This document shows positions 17,233-26,323 of a DNA stretch of 64,000 bases, in pieces. Each line of letters opens with the position of its first letter. Within the stretch, counting starts at the first letter, position 1. A model generated the notes under the pieces. That model was not told the origin of the DNA and searched no databases. It was given only the letters and a program-made list of their open reading frames with translations. The position numbers and the translations under genes are program-made. This DNA is from Blattabacterium sp. (Blatta orientalis) str. Tarazona (GTDB taxonomy: Bacteria > Bacteroidota > Bacteroidia > Flavobacteriales > Blattabacteriaceae), in the NCBI RefSeq assembly GCF_000334405.1, contig NC_020195.1, positions 372,001 to 436,000 on the forward strand, written 5' to 3'.

Positions 17233-19214
17233 TCTTCTAGTTTCAGAAATATAATTTGATTTTTTTTCAACTTATTTCCTGGTTTTACGGATTGAGTAAT
17301 AACTTTTCCTATCCCTTGATATTGTATATTTAAACCTCTATTTTCAAAAATAGGAATAATGTCTTTTCCAGGAAAAGAAATAATATTAGGCATAATCCCT
17401 TTATCAAAAAAATAGTTGAAAGAATAGTTTGTGGATTCTTTAATTTTTTTAATCCAATCAATATCCACTTTTTTTTTATAAAGTGTTTTCTTTCCTATTC
17501 TTGGATAGATAGATCTAGCTATTTTATCAAACACAGGAACTGCTACTTCTATTCCGTAATATCCTTTTTCTGGTCTTGAAATGACTACAATACAAGAATA
17601 TTTTGGATTATTAGCAGGAAAATATCCTACAAAAGAACTATTGTAAGATAAAGGTTTTCCTTTTATCCAATAATCTAACTGTGTAGTTCCTGTTTTTCCT
17701 GCATAAGGATATTCTGGATGATAATATTTTTTTGCGGTTCCATTTTTTACGACACCTTCTAACATATTCTGAATTTTTTTTAGAGATTCTTTTGCAGCTA
17801 TAGAAGGATTCATAACAATAGGAGTTGTATATTTTTTGATACTTTTTCCATGGAATTTCATTTCTCTAATGAAAATAGGTTTAATCATTTTTCCTTGGTT
17901 AGCAATAGCGTTATAAAAAATGAGAATTTGTAAAGGAGTTAGTTTTATATTATATCCAAAAGTCATCCATGGTAACGTGATGCTACTCCAATTTTCTTTT
18001 CCAGGTTTTGGGATGAATGGCTGGCTTTCACCTGGAATGTCTATCCCTATTTTTTTATCTAATTTCCATTTGCACAAGTGTTCTATGAATTTTTTTGGAT
18101 TTTCTTTGTAATTCTCATAAATAATTTTTGCTATTCCTACGTTTGAAGAACGTTCCAAAATCTGTTTTGGATTCATTTCTCCATATCCTTTGTAATGACT
18201 ATCGCGGATTTTTTTTCCTCTCAATTTAAGAACTCCACCTTTAGTATTCACAATCATGTCTATGTCTATTTTTTTGTCTTCTAAAGCTGCAAGAATAGCC
18301 ATGGTCTTGAAAGTAGATCCAGGTTCACTTCCTTCCCATACAGAAAAATTTCTTAAATCTTCATAAGTATTTTTTTTTGTTTTTTCCAGATTGATCATAG
18401 CCAAAATTTCTCCACTTTTGACCTCCATGAGAATGACACATCCGTGATCTGCATGAGAAATGGATAATTCTTGAAGCAGGGCATGATAAGCTATATCTTG
18501 TAAATAGATATCGATAGTAGAATATACATCTTTTCCATCTTCTGGGTCAATTTCATTTCCTGAATTTAATGGTTTCCATATTTTAGAGCTGATACGTTGT
18601 TCTAATCGTTTTCCATCTTTTCCTTTAAGAAATTTACTATAGGCTCCTTCTAATCCAGCTTTTCCTCTATGATCATCGTATCCTAATGTTCTTTTTCCAA
18701 TATTTTCTAGTGTATGAACTCTGCATGTTTTCTTTTCTACGATAAAACCTCCTTTTATTTGTCCTTTATTAAAAATGGGAAAATTTCGTAATGCTTTTAA
18801 ATGAGGATAATCTAAATTTTTTGCTAATAAAAAATATCTATTTCCCTTTTTTTTTTCGTTATTGGAACTTTTTATAAAAAAAGATCTTGGTCTTTTAAAC
18901 AAAGATTCCAAAGAATTGCACAAAAAAGAAATATTTTCTTGAAATAATTTATCTGAGATTGATCTAAAATCAATATGAATATTATACCTAATGATAGACA
19001 TAGCTAAAAGACTGTTATCTGCAGCATAAATATTTCCACGTTTAGCTTTAATTAAATTAGTTCTAATTGTTTTTTCTATAACAGATTTTTGGTATCCTTC
19101 TGAATAATTTTGAATATGAAATAAATTAAAAATAATTAATGCTGCAATAGAGATGAAAAAAAAACCAATCAAGTAAGATTTATATAATAAAATATATCTT
19201 TTTCGTTTCATCAT
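17229..19214 (-). CDS. ftsI: Septal peptidoglycan transpeptidase FtsI/PBP with C-terminal PASTA domain
   Basis: Penicillin-binding transpeptidase that cross-links new wall at the septum. In the 661-residue protein one transmembrane helix (about 12-30) precedes a dimerisation domain and the transpeptidase domain, with active-site S300-T-F-K303, S356-S-N358 and K507-T-G-T510. The last ~60 residues (NIISFPGKDIIPIFENRGLNI onward) resemble one PASTA domain, common in Bacteroidota FtsI. It forms a four-base overlap with murE downstream and with the ftsL-like gene upstream, so it is inside the dcw operon. All catalytic motifs are intact. Confidence 0.95.
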   Translation of the reverse strand: MMKRKRYILLYKSYLIGFFFISIAALIIFNLFHIQNYSEGYQKSVIEKTIRTNLIKAKRGNIYAADNSLLAMSIIRYNIHIDFRSISDKLFQENISFLCNSLESLFKRPRSFFIKSSNNEKKKGNRYFLLAKNLDYPHLKALRNFPIFNKGQIKGGFIVEKKTCRVHTLENIGKRTLGYDDHRGKAGLEGAYSKFLKGKDGKRLEQRISSKIWKPLNSGNEIDPEDGKDVYSTIDIYLQDIAYHALLQELSISHADHGCVILMEVKSGEILAMINLEKTKKNTYEDLRNFSVWEGSEPGSTFKTMAILAALEDKKIDIDMIVNTKGGVLKLRGKKIRDSHYKGYGEMNPKQILERSSNVGIAKIIYENYKENPKKFIEHLCKWKLDKKIGIDIPGESQPFIPKPGKENWSSITLPWMTFGYNIKLTPLQILIFYNAIANQGKMIKPIFIREMKFHGKSIKKYTTPIVMNPSIAAKESLKKIQNMLEGVVKNGTAKKYYHPEYPYAGKTGTTQLDYWIKGKPLSYNSSFVGYFPANNPKYSCIVVISRPEKGYYGIEVAVPVFDKIARSIYPRIGKKTLYKKKVDIDWIKKIKESTNYSFNYFFDKGIMPNIISFPGKDIIPIFENRGLNIQYQGIGKVITQSVKPGNKLKKNQIIFLKLEE

Positions 19215-19555
19215 TTTTTTCTTGTATCCATCTCTTTTTTTTCTTCTAAAATTAATTCGTATGGGGGTTCATCTAAATGTTTTAACCCATTAATATTTAC
19301 TAGTCTATTTAAGACAGATGCTAATTGCATTTGCATATATTTACTGTGAATATCTGCATATTCAGATTTCAACTCCTTCATTTCTTCACTAATTTTCGTT
19401 ATTTTTCTAATTTTTATATCCATCATGTGTGAACTAGTAATGCTGATTAAAGATAGAATAGTAATAAAGACAATAAAATTCCAACTACGATATGCATTTT
19501 TTTTCACTAAAAATTTTCCTTTCAGTATGTCTTTGATAGAAAAATTTGTTTTCAT
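19211..19555 (-). CDS. ftsL: FtsL-like divisome protein
   Basis: A 114-residue bitopic protein: basic N-terminus, one transmembrane segment at about 27-43 (FIVFITILSLISITSSH), then a heptad-like helical stretch (about 50-95) expected to form a coiled coil with FtsB-type partners. It stabilises FtsQ and FtsI/FtsW at the septum in relatives. The sequence is too diverged for motif proof; the call rests on architecture and position between rsmH and ftsI, the usual ftsL slot. It overlaps ftsI by four bases and follows rsmH by 17 bases. Confidence 0.75.
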   Translation of the reverse strand: MKTNFSIKDILKGKFLVKKNAYRSWNFIVFITILSLISITSSHMMDIKIRKITKISEEMKELKSEYADIHSKYMQMQLASVLNRLVNINGLKHLDEPPYELILEEKKEMDTRKK

Positions 19556-19572
19556 TTGATGGGTGATTTATT

Positions 19573-20466
19573 TTATAGTTTTTCTGCAATTCTTAATCGA
19601 GCACTTCTGGATCTTGGATTATTAATAATATCTTGATACCTTGGTTGAATAACTTTTTTATGGATCATTTTAAATGGAAGTATATTATTCATTTTTTTCT
19701 TATGAAAAACTCCTTTTTTAAAAAAAAATTTTGTGATCCTATCTTCTATTGAATGATATGAAATAATAGCCATTCTACCTCCTGGTAGAATAATCGTAGA
19801 AGATTCTAGCAAAAGATTTTTTAAAACATTGATTTCATTATTGACTTCTATTCGTATAGATTGGAAAAGTCTAGAAAAAAATCTTTTTCTTTTTTTAAAA
19901 GATGTTTTTTTTCTAAAAAAAATCTTCACTAAATCCCATGTAGTGGTAATGGGTTTTCTTAAACGTTCTTCTAATATTTTTTCAGCAATTATTATTGCAT
20001 TTTTGAATTCTCCATATTTAGAAAATATATGAAATAATTCCTCTTTCGAATATCGATTAATAATATCTATAGCAGAATGAGTGGATTCTTGATTCATTCT
20101 CATATCCAAAATACAATTCAACTGATGAGAAAAACCTCTAATGGGATTGTCTATTTGAGAAGAAGATAGGCCTAAATCCGCTAATACACCTGACACTTTT
20201 TCAATACGAAGTTTTTTCAATATTGGTTTTAAGTGTATAAAATTCTTGTGAAATAAATGAAGACGTCTATCTCGGATGGGATTATTTTTTATGGCTTCTT
20301 TGTCCTGATCGAAAGCTATTAAAGATGCATTTTCATTTAATTTTTTTAGAATAGAAGAAGAATGTCCTCCACCACCAAATGTTACATCTACATAAATTCC
20401 ATTTCTGTCCGTCACAAAATTATCTATACTTTCTTTTAAAAGAACTGGTTCATGATAATAATTCAT
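19573..20466 (-). CDS. rsmH: 16S rRNA (cytosine-1402 N4)-methyltransferase RsmH (MraW)
   Basis: SAM-dependent enzyme that methylates C1402 in the ribosomal P site. Start chosen at ATG 20466, giving MNYYHEPVLLKESID, the family N-terminus (297 residues); an in-frame ATG at 20541 would add 25 unconserved residues. Motifs: DVTFGGGGHSSSIL for SAM binding, GVLADLGLSSSQID, and near the C-terminus ISYHSIEDRITKFFF and RSRSARLRIAEKL. It is the first gene of the dcw cluster here; mraZ, usually upstream, is absent, and the next gene (tgt) is divergent. Confidence 0.95.
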   Translation of the reverse strand: MNYYHEPVLLKESIDNFVTDRNGIYVDVTFGGGGHSSSILKKLNENASLIAFDQDKEAIKNNPIRDRRLHLFHKNFIHLKPILKKLRIEKVSGVLADLGLSSSQIDNPIRGFSHQLNCILDMRMNQESTHSAIDIINRYSKEELFHIFSKYGEFKNAIIIAEKILEERLRKPITTTWDLVKIFFRKKTSFKKRKRFFSRLFQSIRIEVNNEINVLKNLLLESSTIILPGGRMAIISYHSIEDRITKFFFKKGVFHKKKMNNILPFKMIHKKVIQPRYQDIINNPRSRSARLRIAEKL

Positions 20467-20591
20467 TTTTTTTTCTTTGATTTGAATAGATCTTTTTTTC
20501 CCATAGAAAACGAAATTATGCTTTATCCCCATATGTTGCACATATGATTCTTAGAAATATTTAATTTTTACAAAAAAATTTTTTATTCAAA

Positions 20592-21695
20592 ATGAAATTT
20601 AATTTAATAAAAACTGATCGTTTTTCTAAAGCAAGAGCAGGTATATTGGAAACAGATCATGGAAAAATGGAAACCCCTATTTTTATGCCAGTAGCTTCAA
20701 AAGGAAGTGTAAAATCTATTCCAACACATGAACTATATGATGTAGGATCGAAGATTATCCTTGGAAATACTTATCATTTGTATTTTCGTCCTGGAATAGA
20801 AGTCTTGCATCATGCAGGAGGACTTCACTCGTTTATGAATTGGAAAGAGTCTATCTTAACAGATAGTGGAGGGTTTCAAATTTATTCTATGAGAAAATCT
20901 AATAAAATAACCGAAAATGGAGTCTTATTTAAGTCTATGATAAATGGGTCTTTCCATTTTTTTTCTCCGGAAAAATCTATGGAAATTCAACGTTTTATAG
21001 GCGGTGATATGATTATGGCTTTTGATGATTGTCCTCCTTATCCCTGTAGTTATAAAGAGGCAAAATCTTCTCTAGAAAAAACACATCTTTGGTTAAGAAG
21101 ATGTTATTCTTATTTAAAAGAAAATCCAGAAAAATATGATTATAAGCAAAGTTTTTTTCCTATTGTTCAAGGAAGTATTTATCCAGATTTAAGAAGATGT
21201 TCTGCAGAAAAGATAGCCTTATTAGAAGAAGCTGAAGGAAATGCTATAGGTGGATTAAGTTTAGGAGAAACTAAAGAACAAACACAATCTATTACTGATA
21301 TAGTCACGGATATTTTGCCTAAAGAAAAACCTAGATATTTAATGGGAGTAGGAAATCCTGTAGATATTTTAGAAGGAATAGCACTTGGGATTGATATGTT
21401 CGATTGCGTACTTCCTACACGAAATGGACGTCATGGAATGTTATTTACCTGGAAAGGGATTATGAATATAAAAAATAAAAAGTGGGAAAAAGATTTTTCC
21501 TGTTTAGATGAATATGGAAACTCTTATGTAGATCGATCCTATAGCAAATCTTATGTAAGACATCTTTTTTTTTCTAAAGAAAATTTAGCAAAACAAATTG
21601 CTTCTTTACACAACCTTTCTTTTTACTTAAATCTCATGAAAAAAGCTAGAACCCATCTTTTACAAGAAACCTTTTTTCTTGGAAGAAATCAGTAA
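20592..21695 (+). CDS. tgt: tRNA-guanine transglycosylase (queuosine pathway)
   Basis: Exchanges guanine at the wobble position of GUN anticodons for a queuine precursor. The 367-residue protein has the TIM-barrel blocks TPIFMPVASKGSVKSI (28-43), LTDSGGFQIYS (near 89-99, nucleophile/acid region), GGLSLGE (near 219) and DCVLPTRNGRHG (near 271-282) with the catalytic aspartate. The zinc-binding CxCxxC of the E. coli and Zymomonas type is not present; this stretch reads LDEYGNSYVDRSYSKSYVRHL. From memory, Bacteroidota homologues also lack it. Divergent from rsmH and 27 bases before the LptF/G-like gene. Confidence 0.93.
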   Translation: MKFNLIKTDRFSKARAGILETDHGKMETPIFMPVASKGSVKSIPTHELYDVGSKIILGNTYHLYFRPGIEVLHHAGGLHSFMNWKESILTDSGGFQIYSMRKSNKITENGVLFKSMINGSFHFFSPEKSMEIQRFIGGDMIMAFDDCPPYPCSYKEAKSSLEKTHLWLRRCYSYLKENPEKYDYKQSFFPIVQGSIYPDLRRCSAEKIALLEEAEGNAIGGLSLGETKEQTQSITDIVTDILPKEKPRYLMGVGNPVDILEGIALGIDMFDCVLPTRNGRHGMLFTWKGIMNIKNKKWEKDFSCLDEYGNSYVDRSYSKSYVRHLFFSKENLAKQIASLHNLSFYLNLMKKARTHLLQETFFLGRNQ

Positions 21696-21722
21696 TTCCT
21701 TTACTACAAGAACGTTTATAAA

Positions 21723-22808
21723 ATGAAAATACTAGACCGTTATATCATTCGTAATATTCTTGTTACCTTTATATTTATTACTATTCTATTACAGATCATC
21801 TCTGTTATTATAGATCTTTCTCAAAGAATGCATAGATTGGAAAACAATCAAGGATCCATTAAAGAAGCTTTAATATATTATTATCCCTTTTGGTCCATAT
21901 GGTTAGCCTATACATTTTCCCCGATTTCCGTTTTTTTATCAATTATTTTTTTTACATCTAGATTAAATAAACATTCAGAAATAAATGCTATTCTAGCAAG
22001 TGGAATTAGTTTTAAAAGGATAACGATTCCTTATTTAATTTCAGCTTCCCTTATAGGAATGGGAGCCTTAATAATTAATTATTCTTTTTTACCCTTAGCT
22101 AATAAAATGAAAAACAAATTTCATTACCAATATCTATTAAGTTCCAGATACAAAAATAAATACGAAAATAATCAGACCATAAGTACAAAAATTTCAAATA
22201 ATGAATATTTATTTATTCGAAATTTTTCCAGAAAGAAGAACATAGGACAAGATTGTATCTATCAAAAGTTCAATGGAAATAAATTGATATATCTTCTGAA
22301 AGCTAAAAATATATTTTGGTACAAAAAACATCGTGTATATATCCTATCTAATTATAGTGAAACCTATCTAAATAAGAATAAGGATATTTTTTTCAAAGGG
22401 ATTCATAAAATTCAAAATTTTTCTATGACTCCTGAAGAACTTTTACCAGAAGAATATATAGCAGAAACAATGAGCATTTCTGAATTGAGAAAGTTTATTG
22501 ATAGAGAAAAAGAGAGAGGAAATGGGAACATAAATACGCACTTAAATGAATATTATCAAAGAACAAGCTATCCTTTTTCTAATTTTATATTGACTCTTTT
22601 AGGATTATCTATCTCATCAAAAAAAGGAGAACCCACCCATAATTTCATCATGGGGATAATATTGGCATTTATATATATCTTTTGTACAGAAATATCCAAA
22701 GTATACTCTATAAAAGATTATATTCCTTCTTATTTATCTGTTTGGCTCCCAAATGTGATTTTCGGAATGATTACATTTTTTCTTTATTGGAATAGAAATC
22801 GGAATTAA
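21723..22808 (+). CDS. LptF/LptG (YjgP/YjgQ) family lipopolysaccharide export permease
   Basis: Inner-membrane component of the LPS transporter that, with the LptB ATPase, pulls lipopolysaccharide from the membrane. The 361-residue protein starts with MKILDRYIIRNILVTF, typical of the family, has three transmembrane segments at the N-terminus and three at the C-terminus (from about residue 280), and a periplasmic jelly-roll domain between. The block SRLNKHSEINAILASGISFKRI near 77-98 is the cytoplasmic coupling loop that meets LptB. Whether it is LptF or LptG cannot be told. Its 3' end almost meets htrA (one base between stops). Confidence 0.85.
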   Translation: MKILDRYIIRNILVTFIFITILLQIISVIIDLSQRMHRLENNQGSIKEALIYYYPFWSIWLAYTFSPISVFLSIIFFTSRLNKHSEINAILASGISFKRITIPYLISASLIGMGALIINYSFLPLANKMKNKFHYQYLLSSRYKNKYENNQTISTKISNNEYLFIRNFSRKKNIGQDCIYQKFNGNKLIYLLKAKNIFWYKKHRVYILSNYSETYLNKNKDIFFKGIHKIQNFSMTPEELLPEEYIAETMSISELRKFIDREKERGNGNINTHLNEYYQRTSYPFSNFILTLLGLSISSKKGEPTHNFIMGIILAFIYIFCTEISKVYSIKDYIPSYLSVWLPNVIFGMITFFLYWNRNRN

Positions 22809-22809
22809 A

Positions 22810-24321
22810 TTAATTCATTTCAAATCCTGCTATATATACTTGACCATTTTGTTTAATGGATTTTATTGTCACATCTCCGGAGTATTTTTTTAAAACACGG
22901 TCTACATCACTAGGATTTCTCATTTTTTCTCCATTAATAGATAAAATAATGTCTCCTTCTTCCATTCCTATAGCACTCAATCTCCCTGTTCGGATTTCTT
23001 GGATTCTAATTCCATAATCAATTCCAAAATCTTTTTTATATTCTTTTCCAAGAGTCGAAAATGTTGCACCTAGTAATTCTGATGGAGTGATTTCCTCTTT
23101 TTTTCTAATTTTTTTTCTTCCTTGTGAATCTTTTAAAGTCACATTAAAAAATTTCATTTTTCCGTTTCTGATAATCTTCACTTTTACTTTTTCTCCCGGA
23201 TATTTTGTTCCTACAATAACAGATAAGTCTGCCACATTTTGAATGGGTCTACCATCTATACTTTTAATAATGTCTCCTTTTTTAAGACCTGCATCATAAG
23301 CTCCACTTCTTTCAAAAACTTCTCCGATTAAAAAACCCTGTTGTGGTTTTATATTTTGATGCATTTCATGATTATAAGCTTTCAAATATTCCGCTTTAGA
23401 AAGATCCATTCCTCTAACTCCTAAATAGGCTCGTTGTACGGTTCCGTATTTTTTGATGTCCTGGATGACTTTTGCCACTAAATTAGAAGGAGCAGCAAAA
23501 CTATACCCTATAAAATTTCCTGAATTGGAAGAGATTGCCGTATTAATTCCAATTAACTCTCCATTTGTGTTTACTAAAGCCCCTCCACTATTTCCCGGAT
23601 TAACAGCTGCATCTGTTTGAAAAAAAGATTCTATAGCTGCTTGCGTTTCTCCTCTCAATATGCCTAGACTTCTATTTTTAGCACTTATGATGCCTGCGGT
23701 CACAGTGGAGTTCAAATCAAAAGGATTTCCGATTGCTAAAACCCATTCTCCTATTTGTACTTTATTAGAATCCGAAAAATAAATAAAAGGCAAATTTTTT
23801 TCATTGATTTTTAATAAGGCTATATCAGTACTTGTATCTGTTCCAATTAGTTTTGCCCTATAAGTTCTTTGATCACTAAGAGTCACTTCTATTTTATCTG
23901 CATCTTTTATAACATGATTATTAGTGACAATGTATCCATCAGGAGATACTAAAACTCCAGATCCATGAAGTCCTGGAATATCATTTTTTTGAGGAATTTT
24001 TCCTCTTTCTCCAAAATCATCAGGAAATCCGAAAAAAAAGTCAAATGGATCAAAATGTAATTTGTTGCTATATTTTTTAGAATAATTTTTGACATTGACT
24101 ACCGCATGGATGGTTTTTTCTACAACTCTAGTAAAATCTGGTAATCCAGAAGAACTAACTAATGAGGATGGATTAGAAGAGGGTAGTTTTGTCTTTTCGA
24201 ACGAGTTTCCATACGACGGAAATAGATGGGCTTCTTCTTTAGCATATTTCTTGTATGCTGCAATAGTCATTACTGAACTAAGAATACTACTGGAAATAAT
24301 ATAAATAACTATTTTCTTCAT
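22810..24321 (-). CDS. Periplasmic Do/HtrA-type serine protease
   Basis: DegP-like protease/chaperone for misfolded envelope proteins. The 503-residue protein has an N-terminal membrane-targeting segment (3-22), a trypsin-like domain with catalytic H136 (TNNHVIKD), D166 (TDIALL) and S245 (NPGNSGGAL), then two PDZ domains, the first with the GFLIGEVFERSGAYDAGLKKGDIIKSIDG block and the second at the C-terminus (IRTGRLSAIGMEEGDIILSINGEK). All triad residues are present. Preceded by a good TAnnTTTG promoter candidate on the same strand. Confidence 0.94.
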   Translation of the reverse strand: MKKIVIYIISSSILSSVMTIAAYKKYAKEEAHLFPSYGNSFEKTKLPSSNPSSLVSSSGLPDFTRVVEKTIHAVVNVKNYSKKYSNKLHFDPFDFFFGFPDDFGERGKIPQKNDIPGLHGSGVLVSPDGYIVTNNHVIKDADKIEVTLSDQRTYRAKLIGTDTSTDIALLKINEKNLPFIYFSDSNKVQIGEWVLAIGNPFDLNSTVTAGIISAKNRSLGILRGETQAAIESFFQTDAAVNPGNSGGALVNTNGELIGINTAISSNSGNFIGYSFAAPSNLVAKVIQDIKKYGTVQRAYLGVRGMDLSKAEYLKAYNHEMHQNIKPQQGFLIGEVFERSGAYDAGLKKGDIIKSIDGRPIQNVADLSVIVGTKYPGEKVKVKIIRNGKMKFFNVTLKDSQGRKKIRKKEEITPSELLGATFSTLGKEYKKDFGIDYGIRIQEIRTGRLSAIGMEEGDIILSINGEKMRNPSDVDRVLKKYSGDVTIKSIKQNGQVYIAGFEMN

Positions 24322-24343
24322 GTTTAGTTAAACAATTCTTATA

Positions 24344-24381
24344 CAAATATATATAGTAAAAAGTAAACTTTATTCAAAAAA
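24344..24381 (-). promoter_or_regulatory. Candidate Bacteroidota promoter for htrA
   Basis: On the minus strand TATATTTG (24351-24344) matches TAnnTTTG, and a TTTTTTG (24381-24375) lies 23 bases upstream as a possible -33 element. The expected transcript start is about 15 bases before the htrA ATG at 24321. Confidence 0.45.
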
Positions 24382-24416
24382 TAATGCTAAATTCGTCTTA
24401 TTTTTTTTTGGTATGT

Positions 24417-25175
24417 ATGAAAATGGATTTTTTTAAGTACCAGGGGACAGGGAATGATTTCATCATACTAGATAATCGGAAAAAAATAATCCCTGAAGAG
24501 GATCCTTCTCTTTTTACAAGATTATGTGATAGACATTTTGGAATTGGAGCAGATGGGATTATTTTGATTAAAAATGATCCTTCCCGCGATTTTTACATGA
24601 AATATTATAATTCTGATGGAAGAGAAAGTACTATGTGTGGAAATGGAGGACGTTGTGCTATTGCCTTTTCAAAAAAACTAGGAATTCCAAAAGAAAATAA
24701 AATCTATTTTAGAGCTATAGATGGAGATCATTGTGGAATTATTCAGGATAGAGGATTAATTTCTTTGAATCTCATTGATCTAAAAATAGATATGATAAAA
24801 ATATCAAAAAAATACGTCTTTTTGAATACTGGATCTCCACATCATGTTCTTTTCGTGAATAACATAAAAGAAATAGACGTTTGCAAACAGGGAAGAAAAA
24901 TTAGATTTCATAAATTCTATTCTTCTAAAGGAGGAGTAAATGTAAATTTTGTAGAAATATCTGGAAAAAATACACTTCAAGTACGCACTTATGAACGAGG
25001 TGTTGAAAATGAAACTTTATCCTGTGGGACAGGAATTACGGCTTCTGTTCTTGCTGCATATGAAACGGGAAGGATATCTACCGATAAGGAAAAAAAGGTG
25101 TTAATCTCCACATTAGGAGGAAAATTATGGGTATCATTTGAAAAAAACATAATCGATATAAAAAAATATATTTAA
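24417..25175 (+). CDS. dapF: Diaminopimelate epimerase
   Basis: Racemises LL- to meso-diaminopimelate, the lysine precursor and MurE substrate. The PLP-independent catalytic cysteine pair is visible in STMCGNGGRC and LSCGTGIT, with FFKYQGTGNDFIILDNR at the N-terminus and ERGVENETLSCG near the end. Start is taken at ATG 24417 (MKMDFFKYQGTG, 252 residues), since the further upstream ATG at 24384 adds eleven unconserved residues. It is 56 bases upstream of the M42 peptidase on the same strand. Confidence 0.95.
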   Translation: MKMDFFKYQGTGNDFIILDNRKKIIPEEDPSLFTRLCDRHFGIGADGIILIKNDPSRDFYMKYYNSDGRESTMCGNGGRCAIAFSKKLGIPKENKIYFRAIDGDHCGIIQDRGLISLNLIDLKIDMIKISKKYVFLNTGSPHHVLFVNNIKEIDVCKQGRKIRFHKFYSSKGGVNVNFVEISGKNTLQVRTYERGVENETLSCGTGITASVLAAYETGRISTDKEKKVLISTLGGKLWVSFEKNIIDIKKYI

Positions 25176-25191
25176 CTGGTTCTGTTCAGTT

Positions 25192-25199
25192 TATATTTG
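25192..25199 (+). promoter_or_regulatory. Candidate TAnnTTTG box ahead of the M42 peptidase
   Basis: TATATTTG lies 33 bases before the ATG at 25232 in the short gap after dapF. A TTTA at about 25171 could serve as a weak -33 element. Confidence 0.35.
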
Positions 25200-25231
25200 A
25201 AGGATGGATCCATATTTAATGGAAAAAAATC

Positions 25232-26323
25232 ATGAAAAATAAAAATCATTATTCAATAAACGAGGATTCTATAAAATTTCTTGGAAAATATTTAAATAGT
25301 TTTTCCCCAATAGGATACGAAAGTGAAGGACAAGAAATATGGAAAAATTATATTAATCCTTATGTAGAAAAAATAGAAACGGATTTATATGGGACAGTTG
25401 TAGGGATACTAAATCCTAATAATTCTCCATACAAATTAATTATTGAAGCTCATGCAGATGAAATTTCTTGGTATGTAAATCATATAACAGAAGATGGAAT
25501 TATCTATGTTTCCCGTAATGGAGGATCAGATCCTCAAATAGCTCCATCAAAAAGAGTGGTGATCCATACAGAAAAAGGGTTAGTCCATGGAGTATTTGGT
25601 TGGCCTGCTATTCATACAAGAAAATCTTCAGAAGATAAAACTCCTAATGTTGATAATATATTTGTAGATATTGGAGCTTTTGATAGAAAAGAAGTAGAGA
25701 GAATGGGGGTTCATGTAGGTTGTGTCATCACTTATCCTGATGAATTTTTGATTATGAATCATAACTATTTTGTATGCAGATCATTAGATAATAAAATAGG
25801 AGGATTTATAATTGCAGAAGTAGTCAAAAAAATAAGAGAATGTGGCCAAAATTTAAAATTTGGATTATATGTGGTAAATTCTGTTCAGGAAGAAGTAGGA
25901 TTAAGAGGGGCTAAAATGATTTCTCAGGCTATAAAACCTCATATGGCTATCGTCACTGATGTCACCCATGATACTTCTACCCCTATGATGGATAAAAAAA
26001 CACAAGGAGATATTAAATGTGGTTTAGGTCCTGTTGTGGTATATGCTCCTTCTATACAGAAAAATATTAGAGAATTTATTTTTAATACTGCTATAAATAG
26101 AAAAATTCCTTTTCAACGTTTAGTTTCATCTAGATATACCGGAACAGATACGGATGCTTTTGCCTATTCTAATAAAGGAGTATTGTCTGCTTTGATATCT
26201 ATTCCTCTTAAATATATGCATACTACAGTAGAAATGGTTCATAAAAAAGATGTAGAACAAACTGTTCAATTAATTTTTGAAACTTTAAAAGGGATTAATT
26301 CTTCAAAATTTTTTATCGATTGA
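25232..26323 (+). CDS. M42 family metallo-aminopeptidase (glutamyl aminopeptidase/FrvX-like)
   Basis: Di-zinc cytoplasmic aminopeptidase that trims short peptides. The 363-residue protein shows the ordered metal ligands of the family: IEAHADEISW (His, near 70), RSLDNKIGGF (Asp, near 184), VQEEVGLRGAK (catalytic and ligand Glu pair, near 215), VTDVTHD (Asp, near 238), and the late histidine in KYMHTTVEMVHKKD (near 331). The tetrahedral oligomerisation domain is inserted after the first ligand as usual. Its 3' end overlaps ychF on the other strand by 11 bases. The exact peptide substrate is not predictable. Confidence 0.9.
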   Translation: MKNKNHYSINEDSIKFLGKYLNSFSPIGYESEGQEIWKNYINPYVEKIETDLYGTVVGILNPNNSPYKLIIEAHADEISWYVNHITEDGIIYVSRNGGSDPQIAPSKRVVIHTEKGLVHGVFGWPAIHTRKSSEDKTPNVDNIFVDIGAFDRKEVERMGVHVGCVITYPDEFLIMNHNYFVCRSLDNKIGGFIIAEVVKKIRECGQNLKFGLYVVNSVQEEVGLRGAKMISQAIKPHMAIVTDVTHDTSTPMMDKKTQGDIKCGLGPVVVYAPSIQKNIREFIFNTAINRKIPFQRLVSSRYTGTDTDAFAYSNKGVLSALISIPLKYMHTTVEMVHKKDVEQTVQLIFETLKGINSSKFFID

